A stretch of 48,398 bases of DNA from Hyphomicrobiales bacterium (GTDB lineage Bacteria > Pseudomonadota > Alphaproteobacteria > Rhizobiales > Rhizobiaceae), in the NCBI GenBank assembly GCA_017305925.1, contig JAFKJW010000194.1, positions 39,004 to 87,401 on the forward strand. The letters run 5' to 3'. The notes under the pieces were generated by a model that was not told where the DNA came from, ran no database searches, and saw only the letters and a list, made by a program, of their open reading frames with translations. The position numbers and the translations under genes are program-made. Shown in pieces: positions 25,939 through 34,582 of this stretch; position 1 is the first letter of the stretch; each line of letters starts with the position of its first letter.

Positions 25939-26346
25939 TCAGTTCAGCCGTGGCGCGATTAGCCGCGTTTTCGGGAAATAGGTCCGATAGCGGCGGACAT
26001 CGCGCGTCAGGAGCGGTACGCCAAGCACAAGCGCATGGGCACCGATGAAGAAGTCGGACAGGACGCCGGCCATGGCGCCGCCGGCGGCGCGGTAGTCGCC
26101 GAAAGCCTTCGCCGCCAGGAATGCCGCATGGCGCGGAATATCGACGATCTCCACGCCCGCGCTTTCCAGGAACTCATCCACTGTCGCGACGCTGTCGTAG
26201 CGCACGGATAGTTCGGCATAGATGATCGCGTTGACGCAGAGCGGTTCCGAGGCCGCTGCAGTCTCGACCGCCTGCCGTGACCAGTCGAACCAGTCGGAGT
26301 CGTCGGTCACGAGATCCAACAGGACGTTGGTGTCGACCAGCGTCAA
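25939..26346 (-). CDS. vapC: VapC-type PIN-domain toxin
   Basis: A 135-residue PIN ribonuclease. The acidic metal-binding set is visible: Asp5 in LVDTNVLLD, Glu45 in NAIIYAELSV, Asp98 in LSDFFIGAHA and Asp116 in LLTRDVRRY. Such toxins cut tRNA or rRNA when freed from antitoxin. Its ATG overlaps the vapB stop by four bases. All catalytic residues are present, so it is probably active. Confidence 0.93.
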   Translation of the reverse strand: MTLVDTNVLLDLVTDDSDWFDWSRQAVETAAASEPLCVNAIIYAELSVRYDSVATVDEFLESAGVEIVDIPRHAAFLAAKAFGDYRAAGGAMAGVLSDFFIGAHALVLGVPLLTRDVRRYRTYFPKTRLIAPRLN

Positions 26347-26579
26347 TCGTCGTCACCACGCAGCATCTTCATGATCTCGTCCGTGGTCGGCCCCGGCCCT
26401 GCATGGCCTCTCAGCTTCTCGAACCGGCTCGTAAACCGCCCTCCGTCGGCCGGTTCCATGACGATCTCGCGGTTCTCGTTGTACCTGAACCTCACCTCGT
26501 TGCCCGGCTTCAGTTCGAGCAGGTCGCGCAAGGTTTTGGGAATGGTCACCTGTCCCTTGGTCGTGATTTTCGTGCTCAT
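26343..26579 (-). CDS. vapB: VapB-type antitoxin, AbrB/SpoVT DNA-binding fold
   Basis: A 78-residue antitoxin. The swapped-hairpin AbrB domain covers about residues 1-47 (TKITTKGQVTIPKTLRDLL, then LKPGNEVRFRY); the C-terminal tail (FTSRFEKLRGHAGPGPTTDE) would wrap the toxin. It is expected to repress its own operon by binding the palindrome just upstream; the ribosome-binding CGAGG lies in that palindrome's near arm. Confidence 0.93.
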   Translation of the reverse strand: MSTKITTKGQVTIPKTLRDLLELKPGNEVRFRYNENREIVMEPADGGRFTSRFEKLRGHAGPGPTTDEIMKMLRGDDD

Positions 26580-26585
26580 GGCAAA

Positions 26586-26623
26586 CCTCGGTAATACCGT
26601 TTTATTTAGAGGTATTACCGAGG
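26586..26623 (-). promoter_or_regulatory. vapBC operator, perfect 13+13 bp inverted repeat
   Basis: CCTCGGTAATACC (26586-26598) and GGTATTACCGAGG (26611-26623) are perfect inverse copies around a 12-base AT-rich spacer, ending seven bases before the vapB start. The spacer on the minus strand (TCTAAATAAAAC) could hold the -10. The arm nearest the gene also supplies the ribosome-binding site, so binding could block both transcription and translation signals. Confidence 0.85.
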
Positions 26624-26648
26624 CGACACGAAATCAACACAGGGCACG

Positions 26649-27965
26649 TCAAGCGCCGAGATAGCCATACATCGGGAAGCGCCCGGTCAGCGTCTCGACC
26701 TTGGCCTTCACGGCGGCTTCCACCGCGGCATTGCCCTCGTCGGAGTTGGCGGTCTTCAGCCCGTCCAGCACCTCGGCGATCAGCTCGCCGATCTCGCGGA
26801 ACTCGGCCTGGCCGAAGCCGCGCGTCGTGCCGGCCGGCGTGCCGAGCCGCACGCCGGAGGTGACGAAGGGCTTTTCGGGATCGAAGGGGATGCCGTTCTT
26901 GTTGCAGGTGATGTTGGCGCGGCCGAGTGCTGCCTCGGCGCGCTTGCCGGTGGCGTTCTTCGGGCGCAGGTCCACCAGCATCAGGTGGTTGTCCGTGCCG
27001 CCGGAGACGATGTCGAGACCGGTCTCCTTGAGGCTCCCGGCCAGGGCCCGGGCGTTGCCGACGACGTTTTGCGCATAGACCTTGAAGGAGGGCTGCAACG
27101 CCTCGCCGAAGGCGACGGCCTTGGCGGCGATGACGTGCATCAGCGGTCCGCCCTGGAGGCCGGGAAACACGGCCGAGTTGATCTTCTTGGCGATATCCTC
27201 GTGGTTGGTGAGGATCATGCCGCCGCGTGGCCCGCGCAGGCTCTTGTGTGTCGTCGTGGTCACGACGTGGGCATGCGGCAGCGGCGACGGATGCTGTCCA
27301 CCGGCGACGAGGCCGGCGATATGCGCCATGTCGACCATCAGGTAAGCGCCGACGGAATCGGCGATCTCGCGAAAGCGCTCCCAGTCCCAGATGCGCGAAT
27401 AGGCCGTGCCGCCGGCCAGGATGAGCTTCGGCTTGGTCTCCTGCGCCTTTTTCTCGATCTCATCCATGTCGAGAAGGTGGTCGTCGCGGCGCACGCCGTA
27501 GGAAACGACCTTGAACCACTTGCCGCTCATGTTGACGGGCGAGCCGTGGGTGAGATGGCCGCCCGAATTGAGGTCGAGGCCCATGAACGTGTCGCCGGGC
27601 TGGAGCAGCGCCAGGAACACCGCCTGGTTCATCTGGCTGCCCGAATTCGGCTGGACGTTGGCGAAACCGCAGTCGAAAAGCTTCTTCGCCCGCTCGATGG
27701 CCAGTTCCTCGACGATGTCGACATACTGGCAGCCGCCGTAATAGCGCTTGCCCGGATAGCCTTCCGCATATTTGTTGGTCAGCACGCTGCCCTGCGCCTC
27801 CAGCACGGCGCGGCTGACGATGTTCTCCGAAGCGATCAGCTCGATCTCGTGGCGCTGGCGGCCGAGTTCCTTGCGGATGGCGTCGAAGATCTCGGGATCG
27901 GCGTCGGCAAGCGTCGTTTCGAAGAAGGATCCGGACTGGGTGTTAGCGGCCGCTGCGTGCGCCAT
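26649..27965 (-). CDS. glyA: serine hydroxymethyltransferase
   Basis: A 438-residue PLP enzyme that converts serine and tetrahydrofolate to glycine and methylene-tetrahydrofolate. Lys241 in [14 protein letters not shown] binds [23 protein letters not shown] and [14 protein letters not shown] are the usual N-terminal blocks. AAGGATG precedes ATG 27965. In relatives nrdR follows glyA directly; here vapBC lies between. Confidence 0.97.
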   Translation of the reverse strand: MAHAAAANTQSGSFFETTLADADPEIFDAIRKELGRQRHEIELIASENIVSRAVLEAQGSVLTNKYAEGYPGKRYYGGCQYVDIVEELAIERAKKLFDCGFANVQPNSGSQMNQAVFLALLQPGDTFMGLDLNSGGHLTHGSPVNMSGKWFKVVSYGVRRDDHLLDMDEIEKKAQETKPKLILAGGTAYSRIWDWERFREIADSVGAYLMVDMAHIAGLVAGGQHPSPLPHAHVVTTTTHKSLRGPRGGMILTNHEDIAKKINSAVFPGLQGGPLMHVIAAKAVAFGEALQPSFKVYAQNVVGNARALAGSLKETGLDIVSGGTDNHLMLVDLRPKNATGKRAEAALGRANITCNKNGIPFDPEKPFVTSGVRLGTPAGTTRGFGQAEFREIGELIAEVLDGLKTANSDEGNAAVEAAVKAKVETLTGRFPMYGYLGA

Positions 27966-28080
27966 GGAAGGGACATCCTTCTTGCTGTTCGGGAGGGAGA
28001 CGAGGTTCGCCGCGCATTAACACAGCTCACCTCGCCCTACTACGTTTGCAACGCGAAATTTGCCGGCCGTTTTGCGGCAT

Positions 28081-29472
28081 TTACAAGAGCGTGCCGTGCA
28101 GGATCACCAGCGCCACCGAGAAATAGATCACCAGGCCCGAAACGTCGACCAGGGTCGCGACGAACGGGGCGGAGGCCACGGCCGGGTCGAAGCCCCCCCG
28201 CTTCAGCACGAAGGGCAGCAGCGAGCCGGCCAGCGAGCCGAAGGTGACGACGCAGACCAGCGCGGCCCCGACGGTCGCGGCGACGAGATGCCAGTGTTCG
28301 CCATAGTCGTAGAGGCCGAGCGTCTGCCACGCCGAGATGCGGACGATGCCGATCAGCCCGAGTATGCTGCCCAGCGCGATGCCGCTCGGCAGTTCGCGCA
28401 GTGCCACCCGCCACCAGTCGCGCAGGCGGACCTCGTGGAGCGCCAGCGCGCGGATGATGAGCGAGGTCGCCTGTGAGCCGGAATTGCCGCCCGAGCTCAT
28501 GATGAGCGGGATGAAGAGCGTGAGCACGATCGCCTTCGACAACTCGCCCTCGAAGCCCTGCATGGCCGAGGCGGTGAGCATCTCGCCGAGCAGCAGCACG
28601 CTCAGCCACCCCGCACGCTTGCGGATCATCGCCCAGAAGCCGATGTCCATATAGGGCTCGTCCAGCGCCTCCATGCCGCCGAAGCGCTGCACCTGCTCGG
28701 TCTGGCTCTCGACCATGGCGTCGATCACGTCGTCGACGGTGACGATGCCGATGACGTGGTTGCGCACGTCCACGACCGGCACGGCAAGGAGCCGGTACTT
28801 CGAGATCAGACGAACGACCTCCTCGCGCGGCGCCAGCGCGGCGATCTTGATCACCCGGCGTTTCGGCGCGGCGCTCAGCACATTGGCGTGCGGGTCGCCG
28901 GAGACGAGCCGGCGCAGCGACACCGCATGGACAAGCGTGTGCCGGACCGGATCGGTGACGAAGACCGAATAGACCGTCTCGCGCGTGCGCTCGACCATGC
29001 GGATGTGGTGCAGCGTCTCGGCGATCGTCCAGTTTCCCGGCACGGAAACGAACTCGGTTGTCATGATCGAACCGGCGCTCTCCTCGGGATAGGCGAGCAG
29101 CGTCTTCAGGCTGGCGCGCGTGCCGGCGTCGAGCCGGTCGAGCAGGCGCGAATGCTCGGGCTCGCCGAGTTCGCGGAAGATGCCGGCGACGCGGTCGGCG
29201 GACATGCCCTCCAGAAGCGACACGGCCGTCTCTTCGGGCAGCGCGGCGACGATCTCCGGCCCCGCCTCCAGGCTCGACTGGTCGAGCGCCTCGACGGCGC
29301 GCTCCGGCGGGAGCGCCGCCAGGATGGCGGCCGCCTCTTCCGGCTCCAGGCCGTCCAGATAGTCGGCGATGTCGGCGGCCGCCTCGTGGGCCAGCCTTTC
29401 TGCGATCTGCGGGATGCTGTCCGCCGGGACGACCCGGCCGCGCACGTTCTCTTCGACGTCGATCTCGTTCAT
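28081..29472 (-). CDS. mgtE: magnesium transporter MgtE
   Basis: A 463-residue Mg2+ channel/transporter. The N domain (about 25-135) is a helical superhelix (LEPEEAAAILAALPPERAVE), followed by two CBS domains (about 135-260, SIMTTEFVSVP to GIVTVDDVIDAM) that sense Mg2+, and five membrane helices (about 290-463) with the pore motif MSSGGNSGSQATSLIIRAL. AAGGAAGGTGAG precedes ATG 29472. It ends 115 bases before glyA on the same strand. Confidence 0.95.
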   Translation of the reverse strand: MNEIDVEENVRGRVVPADSIPQIAERLAHEAAADIADYLDGLEPEEAAAILAALPPERAVEALDQSSLEAGPEIVAALPEETAVSLLEGMSADRVAGIFRELGEPEHSRLLDRLDAGTRASLKTLLAYPEESAGSIMTTEFVSVPGNWTIAETLHHIRMVERTRETVYSVFVTDPVRHTLVHAVSLRRLVSGDPHANVLSAAPKRRVIKIAALAPREEVVRLISKYRLLAVPVVDVRNHVIGIVTVDDVIDAMVESQTEQVQRFGGMEALDEPYMDIGFWAMIRKRAGWLSVLLLGEMLTASAMQGFEGELSKAIVLTLFIPLIMSSGGNSGSQATSLIIRALALHEVRLRDWWRVALRELPSGIALGSILGLIGIVRISAWQTLGLYDYGEHWHLVAATVGAALVCVVTFGSLAGSLLPFVLKRGGFDPAVASAPFVATLVDVSGLVIYFSVALVILHGTLL

Positions 29473-29817
29473 GGCTCACCTTCCTTGTCGCGCTGGCGGC
29501 GGCGGAAGGCGAGCCGACGCTACGTCGTCAGCCCCTGCCCTCCGGCGCCGCGCACGGCGTTCGACTGCTACTGTCGCTGGGCATTTTCGTTCGGGTTCCT
29601 GTGGTTCGCCGAAGCAGGTCGGCGATGGGCGCGCCTTGCACCTCTTCGGAGGACGAGTCAAGCAGCGCCCGCGAGCGCGCACGGCGACGTGATCGCCGGA
29701 CACGAAGCGGAAACAAGACACCGTTCCGGAGTCGGTCGGCCGGCCGGGCAAATCGGGATATTTCCCGACAATCCGGCCGGCAGTCGCTATAATGCTTCGA
29801 ATCCAGCCGAGAGCCAC
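29473..29817. other. 345-bp intergenic gap between divergent mgtE and the S41 protease
   Basis: No protein-like frame was recognised here; short open frames are low-complexity Arg/Ala readings. The first 40 bases carry the mgtE ribosome-binding site; the last 70 hold the promoter and palindrome of the protease gene listed separately. The middle shows nothing I can name. Confidence 0.6.
29753..29793 (+). promoter_or_regulatory. promoter with palindrome over the -35, S41 protease gene
   Basis: CCGACA (29765-29770) and a perfect TATAAT (29788-29793) are 17 bases apart. TCGGGA-TATT-TCCCGA (29753-29768) is a perfect palindrome covering most of the -35, a position suited to a repressor or activator. 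TATAAT lies 25 bases before the start codon. Confidence 0.65.
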
Positions 29818-30819
29818 ATGCCATACCGTCGATCATCATTCCTGGCCGCCTGCGTCACGGCAATCGCCGCGCTGGCGGCCGTTCCATCCGCATCGCGCGC
29901 CGCGGTGGATTCCGATACGGCGCAAGGCACGGCTCTGGATCAGGCAGCGGTCGGAAAGGTCATCGGTGGCATCGCCGTCGAGTTGCGCGAGGCCTATGTG
30001 TTCCCGGACAAGGGAATAGAGGCGGCGAAGGCGCTGGAGAAGGCGCTGGCAGAGAACGCCTATGCCGGCGTCACCGAGCCGGCGCGGCTCGCAGCCCGAC
30101 TGACGGAGCAACTCCGGGCGATCACCGGGGACAGCCATATGAGGGTGATCTTCGGCTCGCCCTTCCGCAACCAGCCTCCACCGTCCGCGCCGCAGGATAC
30201 CGGCTTCGCGGTCGAACGGCTGGACGGCAATGTCGGGTATATCCATCTGGCGCGGTTCGTTCCGCCGGAGATCTTCAATCCGGCAGCCGACGAGGCGATG
30301 CGCAGCCTGTCCGATACCGCCGCCCTCATCATCGACATGCGGGACAATGGCGGCGGGCATCCGGCGTCCGTGGCCTACCTCGTCAGTTTCTTCCTCGATC
30401 CGGGCGCGTCGGTTCACATCAACGACCTGATCTGGCGCAATCGCGGGACCTCGACCTTCAGGACGGAGTCCTTCTGGAGTTCGCCGACGCCCGTGCGCTA
30501 TTCCCGCAGGCCCGTCTATGTTCTGGTCGGCCCGCAGACCTATTCGGCGGGCGAGGAGTTTGCCTACGACCTGCAAGCGCTCGGGCGCGCGACCGTGGTG
30601 GGGAAGGCGACGCGCGGCGGCGCCAATCCGGGCGGCCTGACGGAGCTCGGCTCCGACCTCTTCGTCGTCGTGCCGACCGGCAGGGCGCAAAATCCGGTCA
30701 CGCACGGCAATTGGGAAGGCATCGGCGTACGACCTGACGTTCAGGCCACGCTCGAAACCGCTCGGGAAACCGCTGTCGCCCTGGCGACGGGCCGGCCCGC
30801 CGCGCCGATGGCGAGATAG
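29818..30819 (+). CDS. exported S41-family serine protease (IRBP/tricorn-like)
   Basis: A 333-residue protein. Residues 1-28 form a signal peptide (YRRSSFLAACVTAIAALAA, cleavage near SRA-AV). The S41 core is at about 135-310, with nucleophile Ser243 in TYSAGEEFAYDL. His107 in TGDSHMRV and the NGGGHPASVAYL strand fit the tricorn/IRBP branch rather than the CtpA branch; the Lys of CtpA is not in place and no PDZ domain is seen. The mature enzyme should act in periplasm or outside. The substrate is unknown. It converges on the EamA gene, 14 bases away. Confidence 0.88.
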   Translation: MPYRRSSFLAACVTAIAALAAVPSASRAAVDSDTAQGTALDQAAVGKVIGGIAVELREAYVFPDKGIEAAKALEKALAENAYAGVTEPARLAARLTEQLRAITGDSHMRVIFGSPFRNQPPPSAPQDTGFAVERLDGNVGYIHLARFVPPEIFNPAADEAMRSLSDTAALIIDMRDNGGGHPASVAYLVSFFLDPGASVHINDLIWRNRGTSTFRTESFWSSPTPVRYSRRPVYVLVGPQTYSAGEEFAYDLQALGRATVVGKATRGGANPGGLTELGSDLFVVVPTGRAQNPVTHGNWEGIGVRPDVQATLETARETAVALATGRPAAPMAR

Positions 30820-30833
30820 CCGCCAACGCGCGG

Positions 30834-31709
30834 TTACGCGGACGACAGCAAAATGACGCCGGCGATCAGCACGCCGCATCCGGCAAGCCGCCACGGCCCG
30901 ACCTTTTCGCGCAGCACCAGCATCCCCAGGAGCGCGCCGACCATCATCGACATTTCACGCATCGGGGCGACCAGGCTGAGCGGCGCGCCCGACGTCAACG
31001 CCGCCAGCACCAGGATGTAGGACAGCGGAGAGAGCAGCCCGACGCCGGCTGCGATCCACCAGTAGCCACGCATGGCGCCGACGGCGCGACGCGGATTGGC
31101 GATGACGAGCGGCGCCAGGAGCAGGAAGCGCAGCAGGTTCGAGAACCAGTCCAGCACCACCGGCGCGATGCCGAGCGCCTTCACGGCATAGGCATCCACC
31201 ACAGTGTAGGACGCGATGAAACCGCCCGTCACCGCACCCCAGCGGACGCCCGACTGCCCGCCCGGGCGGCGGAACGTCGAAAAGTCGCCCTGCGTCGCGA
31301 TGAGGCCGATCCCGGCGACGACCAGGACCAGTCCGAGCACCCCGTGCCCAGAGGGCATCTCCCCCAGAATGAGGAATGCGCCGAGTGTCGAGAGCATCGG
31401 CCCGGTTCCCCGCGCGACGGGGTAGACCACGGAAAGGTCGGCCACCTGATATCCGCGTTGCAGGCAGAGGCTGTAGACCAGATGGATGCAGCCGCTGAGC
31501 AGGACGAAGGCGACGCCGCTCCGGGTCCACGCAACGCCGTCGCCGCGCATCAGCAGCCAGAACACCCATGGCGCATAGGCGGCGCAGGAAAACAGATTGT
31601 AGGCGAAGACGAAGACCGGGCCGACCGGCGCGGCGCGTTTGGCGAGCAGATTCCAGCTTGCGTGGATGAAGGATGCAAGGAGGACGAGCAATATCGAGGC
31701 AAAAGTCAC
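30834..31709 (-). CDS. EamA/DMT-family transporter
   Basis: A 291-residue carrier with ten predicted membrane helices in two EamA repeats (about 5-140 and 155-288). The halves show HASWNLLAKRAA and SYTVVDAYAVKA as the first-helix ends and PVARGTGPMLSTLGAFLILGE (in part) and REMSMMVGALLGMLVLREK at the third/fourth helices. Such proteins export amino acids or other metabolites; the substrate is unknown. GTG 31709 follows GGAGA. Confidence 0.9.
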   Translation of the reverse strand: MTFASILLVLLASFIHASWNLLAKRAAPVGPVFVFAYNLFSCAAYAPWVFWLLMRGDGVAWTRSGVAFVLLSGCIHLVYSLCLQRGYQVADLSVVYPVARGTGPMLSTLGAFLILGEMPSGHGVLGLVLVVAGIGLIATQGDFSTFRRPGGQSGVRWGAVTGGFIASYTVVDAYAVKALGIAPVVLDWFSNLLRFLLLAPLVIANPRRAVGAMRGYWWIAAGVGLLSPLSYILVLAALTSGAPLSLVAPMREMSMMVGALLGMLVLREKVGPWRLAGCGVLIAGVILLSSA

Positions 31710-31882
31710 CGAGATCTCCTGACGCGCCGTTGGCGCTGGTTGATCTCGACGTCTCCGCCTCTGGGATTTTGCCCCTCGGGTGCAGCCGCGGAATTTTCCA
31801 CGGTTTCTGCAACGCTCGGTCCAGCGACGGCCATGCCGTCCGGAACCCTAGTTGCCACTCGGTCGATATGGGAAGCCTAGCG

Positions 31883-31920
31883 GATCGGGGCAGGCGCGAT
31901 CAAGCGCAAATGCCCCGATC
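31883..31920. repeat. 10+10 bp inverted repeat between EamA and ldtP
   Basis: GATCGGGGCA (31883-31892) and TGCCCCGATC (31911-31920) are perfect inverse copies; the 18-base loop holds a further GCGC/GCGC pair. It is located 28 bases beyond the ldtP stop. There is no T-run on either side, so it is not a typical intrinsic terminator; it could stabilise the 3' end of the ldtP message or be a binding site. Confidence 0.5.
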
Positions 31921-31947
31921 GTTCGGGAAGGTCGCCGGCAGGCAACC

Positions 31948-33201
31948 TTACAGCGACGAGGTCATCTGCAATTCGTCGACACCGTCGCGGCCGTAGATGT
32001 CGTCGCGGAACTGCACCACGCCGTCGCCCGTCGACCAGGCGGAGATGTAGGTGAAGTAGACCGGCACGGGGTCGGCGACGTTGATCGGCGTGTTCTGCCC
32101 GCTCCTGATCGCGTCCTCGAAATGCTGGCGGTCCCAGCCGGGCGTGTTCTTGAGGATCCAGGTGACGAGGTCGCGGACGTTCTGCACGCGCACGCAGCCG
32201 GACGAATCGAAGCGCATCAGCTTCGAGAACAGGCTCTGCTGGGGCGTGTCGTGCATGTAGACGCCGTCCGGGCTCGGAAAATTGATCTTCACCGAGGCCA
32301 TGGCGTTGTTGGAGCCGGGATCCTGGCGCAGCCGGAATTTCGCGGCGTCCTCGGTGTTCCAGTCGATCGTGGTCGGGTCGATCTCGTTGCCGCTCGGCCC
32401 GATGATGCGGATGTGGTTCTCGGCCAGATACTGGGGGTTCTTGCGCATCAGCGGAATGATGTCCTTGCGGACGATCGATTCGGGTGCGTTCCAGTAAGGA
32501 TTGACGATGATCTCGTTGATCTTCGAGTTCACGATCGGCGTCTGGCGGTCGACCTTGCCGACGATTGCCGCGTGCCGCAGCACGACGCGGTCGTTCTCGA
32601 CGGCCTCCACCTGCATCGCCGGCACATTGACCATCACATAGCGCTCTCCGAGGAAACCGGACATCGAGCGCAGGCGTACCAGGTTGGTCTCGAGCTGGCC
32701 GAGGCGCACCTGCGCCGAGACGTTCATGGCCGCGAAGGTGTATTTGCCCATCACGCCGTCGGACGGCAGGCCGTGGCGGGCCTGAAAGCGCTTCACGGCG
32801 CCGTCGACATAGGTGTCGAAGGCGTTGGAGACTCCAGCCGAGCGCGACAGGTCGCCCGAGATGATCAGGCGCTTGCGCAGCTCCGCCACGGCGGGGCTCG
32901 AAACGCCGATCCTCAGCTTGTCCATGACGGGAACGGTCGGCCAGCCACCCTGCGCCACGATGTTCTGATACTGGGAGATCGCGTGCTCCGTGTAGGAGAC
33001 CGTGTTCGGGCTGAAGATCGGCGTCGTCGACTCGACCTTGCCGCCCGCGCTCGCGCGTGCGTCGAAATCATCGTCCCAGTTGCCGCGGCGCGGCGAACTG
33101 AGGAGGTCGCCGATGACGTCCTGCGCCATCGCGCTGCCCGCGATCGCGGTGACGGCGAGACCGCCTGCGGCGGCGAGAAAACGACGGCGGCTTCTGTTCA
33201 T
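31948..33201 (-). CDS. ldtP: L,D-transpeptidase (YkuD domain) with peptidoglycan-binding domain
   Basis: A 417-residue exported enzyme. The N-terminus has a twin-arginine-type signal (NRSRRRFLAAAGG, cleavage near AMAQ). A PG_binding_1 domain covers about 105-170 (VAELRKRLIISGDL, VKRFQARHGLPSDGVMG), and the YkuD catalytic domain about 190-370, with HDTPQQSLF and Cys336 in DSSGCVRVQN. It makes 3-3 peptide cross-links in the wall. It follows ldtR on the same strand but with its own promoter region. AGGA precedes ATG 33201. Confidence 0.92.
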   Translation of the reverse strand: MNRSRRRFLAAAGGLAVTAIAGSAMAQDVIGDLLSSPRRGNWDDDFDARASAGGKVESTTPIFSPNTVSYTEHAISQYQNIVAQGGWPTVPVMDKLRIGVSSPAVAELRKRLIISGDLSRSAGVSNAFDTYVDGAVKRFQARHGLPSDGVMGKYTFAAMNVSAQVRLGQLETNLVRLRSMSGFLGERYVMVNVPAMQVEAVENDRVVLRHAAIVGKVDRQTPIVNSKINEIIVNPYWNAPESIVRKDIIPLMRKNPQYLAENHIRIIGPSGNEIDPTTIDWNTEDAAKFRLRQDPGSNNAMASVKINFPSPDGVYMHDTPQQSLFSKLMRFDSSGCVRVQNVRDLVTWILKNTPGWDRQHFEDAIRSGQNTPINVADPVPVYFTYISAWSTGDGVVQFRDDIYGRDGVDELQMTSSL

Positions 33202-33510
33202 CGAACGTCCTGACTGTCTCAATTCGGCTTCGGTGCAACGCCCGCAAGGGGAAGGCAGCCGAAATTAGCGGCTGCACGTTAAGAATTCGCCTACCATACG
33301 CGGCGATAGGCGGGCGGATTTCCGGGACGGCTCCCCGTACCGTGGCATGCCCTCGCTTGGCAAGTCTCACCTGAATATGGCGACAGAGTGGCCGTGTCGC
33401 GACACGATGGCGTTACGGCGCGAGCCCGCGGGCGGACGGCGCCGCCCGCGCAAAAACGGAACCGGCGCCCCGAAGGACGCCGGTTCCGCCGCTGCCGGCC
33501 CTTGCCGCGA
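33202..33510. other. 309-bp gap between ldtR and ldtP: terminator, palindromes, ldtP promoter region
   Basis: No gene is seen. It holds the ldtR terminator (listed separately), a GC hairpin GCGGGCGG/CCGCCCGC (33428-33435/33442-33449) and a perfect 14-bp palindrome CGTGTCGCGACACG (33393-33406), about 190 bases upstream of ldtP. No convincing -35/-10 pair was found. As LdtR is known to act on ldtP in related bacteria, its binding site is expected in this gap; I cannot say which of these elements it is. Confidence 0.5.
33452..33488 (-). terminator. intrinsic terminator of ldtR
   Basis: On the minus strand CGGAACCGGCG (33488-33478) pairs perfectly with CGCCGGTTCCG (33467-33457) around a 10-base loop, followed by TTTTT (33456-33452). 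It ends ldtR transcription, so ldtP must start separately. Confidence 0.9.
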
Positions 33511-34026
33511 TCACATGCGATAGGCAATCGTATCGTTCCAGAAGCGGTCGAGGCGCTGCAGGGCGCGGTTCATCTGCTTGAACTCTTCGGTGTTGATGCC
33601 GCCGACCTGCTCGATCGAGCCGACATGGCGCTCGTAGAGGCCTGCCACCACCTCGGCGACCGCCGTGCCCTTCGGGGTCAGGCTCACCCGCACCGAACGG
33701 CGGTCGATGCGCGAGCGCTGGTGGTTGATGAAGCCCAGATCGACCAGCTTCTTCAGATTGTACGAAACGTTTGAGCCGAGATAGTAGCCGCGGGAGCGCA
33801 GTTCGCCCGCCGTCAGCTCGGCATTGCCGATATTGAACAGAAGCAGCGCCTGGATCGCGTTGATGTCGCTGCGCCCGTTGCGGTCGAACTCGTCCTTGAC
33901 CACGTCGAGGAGACGGCGGTGCAGGCGCTCCACCAGCTGCAGGGATTCGAGATAGAGGGCACGGATCGCCTCGCGACGATCGTCGGTTGCCATGGCGGGC
34001 CGGGCCGCCGCACGCGTGGTGTTCAT
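33511..34026 (-). CDS. ldtR: MarR-family regulator LdtR
   Basis: A 171-residue MarR winged-helix dimer. NAIQALLLFNIGNAELTAGEL (in part, near 56-76) and RGYYLGSNVSYNLKKLVDLG (79-98) form the recognition region; RSRIDRRSVRVSLTPKGTAV is the wing. This sequence and its place beside an L,D-transpeptidase match LdtR, known from Sinorhizobium and Liberibacter as a regulator of ldtP and stress tolerance. It ends in its own terminator. A MarR-type ligand pocket is expected. Confidence 0.9.
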   Translation of the reverse strand: MNTTRAAARPAMATDDRREAIRALYLESLQLVERLHRRLLDVVKDEFDRNGRSDINAIQALLLFNIGNAELTAGELRSRGYYLGSNVSYNLKKLVDLGFINHQRSRIDRRSVRVSLTPKGTAVAEVVAGLYERHVGSIEQVGGINTEEFKQMNRALQRLDRFWNDTIAYRM

Positions 34027-34162
34027 GATACTCGCCTCTCGTTTGTCGCCCAGGTGACGTTTTTATGTTCTCACCTTGGGACCGACTGTAGCGAATACCC
34101 ATAAAATTCGACTTAAACGCCAGCCTTAACAAAGGCTTATGGCATTCTTGACTAACGAAACG

Positions 34163-34582
34163 CTAACGCGCCCGGCGCGCCTGCACATAGATCACGGTGC
34201 GGAACGTCATGTAGAGCGCGATGACGCCGAGATGGGAAACGCCGATGGCGGGCCGGTATCCGTAAAGGTCGGGAAAGCCCAGATACATCGTCGCCTCGGT
34301 CGCCGCGCAGATGAACCATATGACCGGCCCCCAGGAGGACAGCATCCAAAGGCCGATCGCGGCGAAGGGGAAGAGAACGCCCAGCATCGCGCAGGCGACC
34401 CGCCAGTGAACCGGCATCAGGTCGAAGCGCCAGAGGTCTCCCGGATAGATGCCGACGAGGCGCACCCAGTAGAGAATGCCGAACAGCAGGCAGTAGGCGG
34501 CGATGATGCGCTGAAACCAGACGAAGGCCGTTTCCGCCGCAGTGGGGCGCAGCGCCATGCCCTCGGAGACGAAATCGCTCAT
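34163..34582 (-). CDS. DUF6163 membrane protein
   Basis: A 139-residue protein with four membrane helices (about 24-46, 60-80, 82-104, 112-132), starting MSDFVSEGMALRPTA. It is of the DUF6163 family, found with ldtR in rhizobia; the function is unknown. Its ATG overlaps the stop of the hydrolase gene upstream by four bases (ATGA), and ldtR follows after about 136 bases. Confidence 0.8.
   Translation of the reverse strand: MSDFVSEGMALRPTAAETAFVWFQRIIAAYCLLFGILYWVRLVGIYPGDLWRFDLMPVHWRVACAMLGVLFPFAAIGLWMLSSWGPVIWFICAATEATMYLGFPDLYGYRPAIGVSHLGVIALYMTFRTVIYVQARRAR

Noticed and set aside
28756-29817. Upstream extension of the S41 protease frame through mgtE
   Set aside because: Antisense to mgtE; the signal peptide, TATAAT and start codon define 29818.
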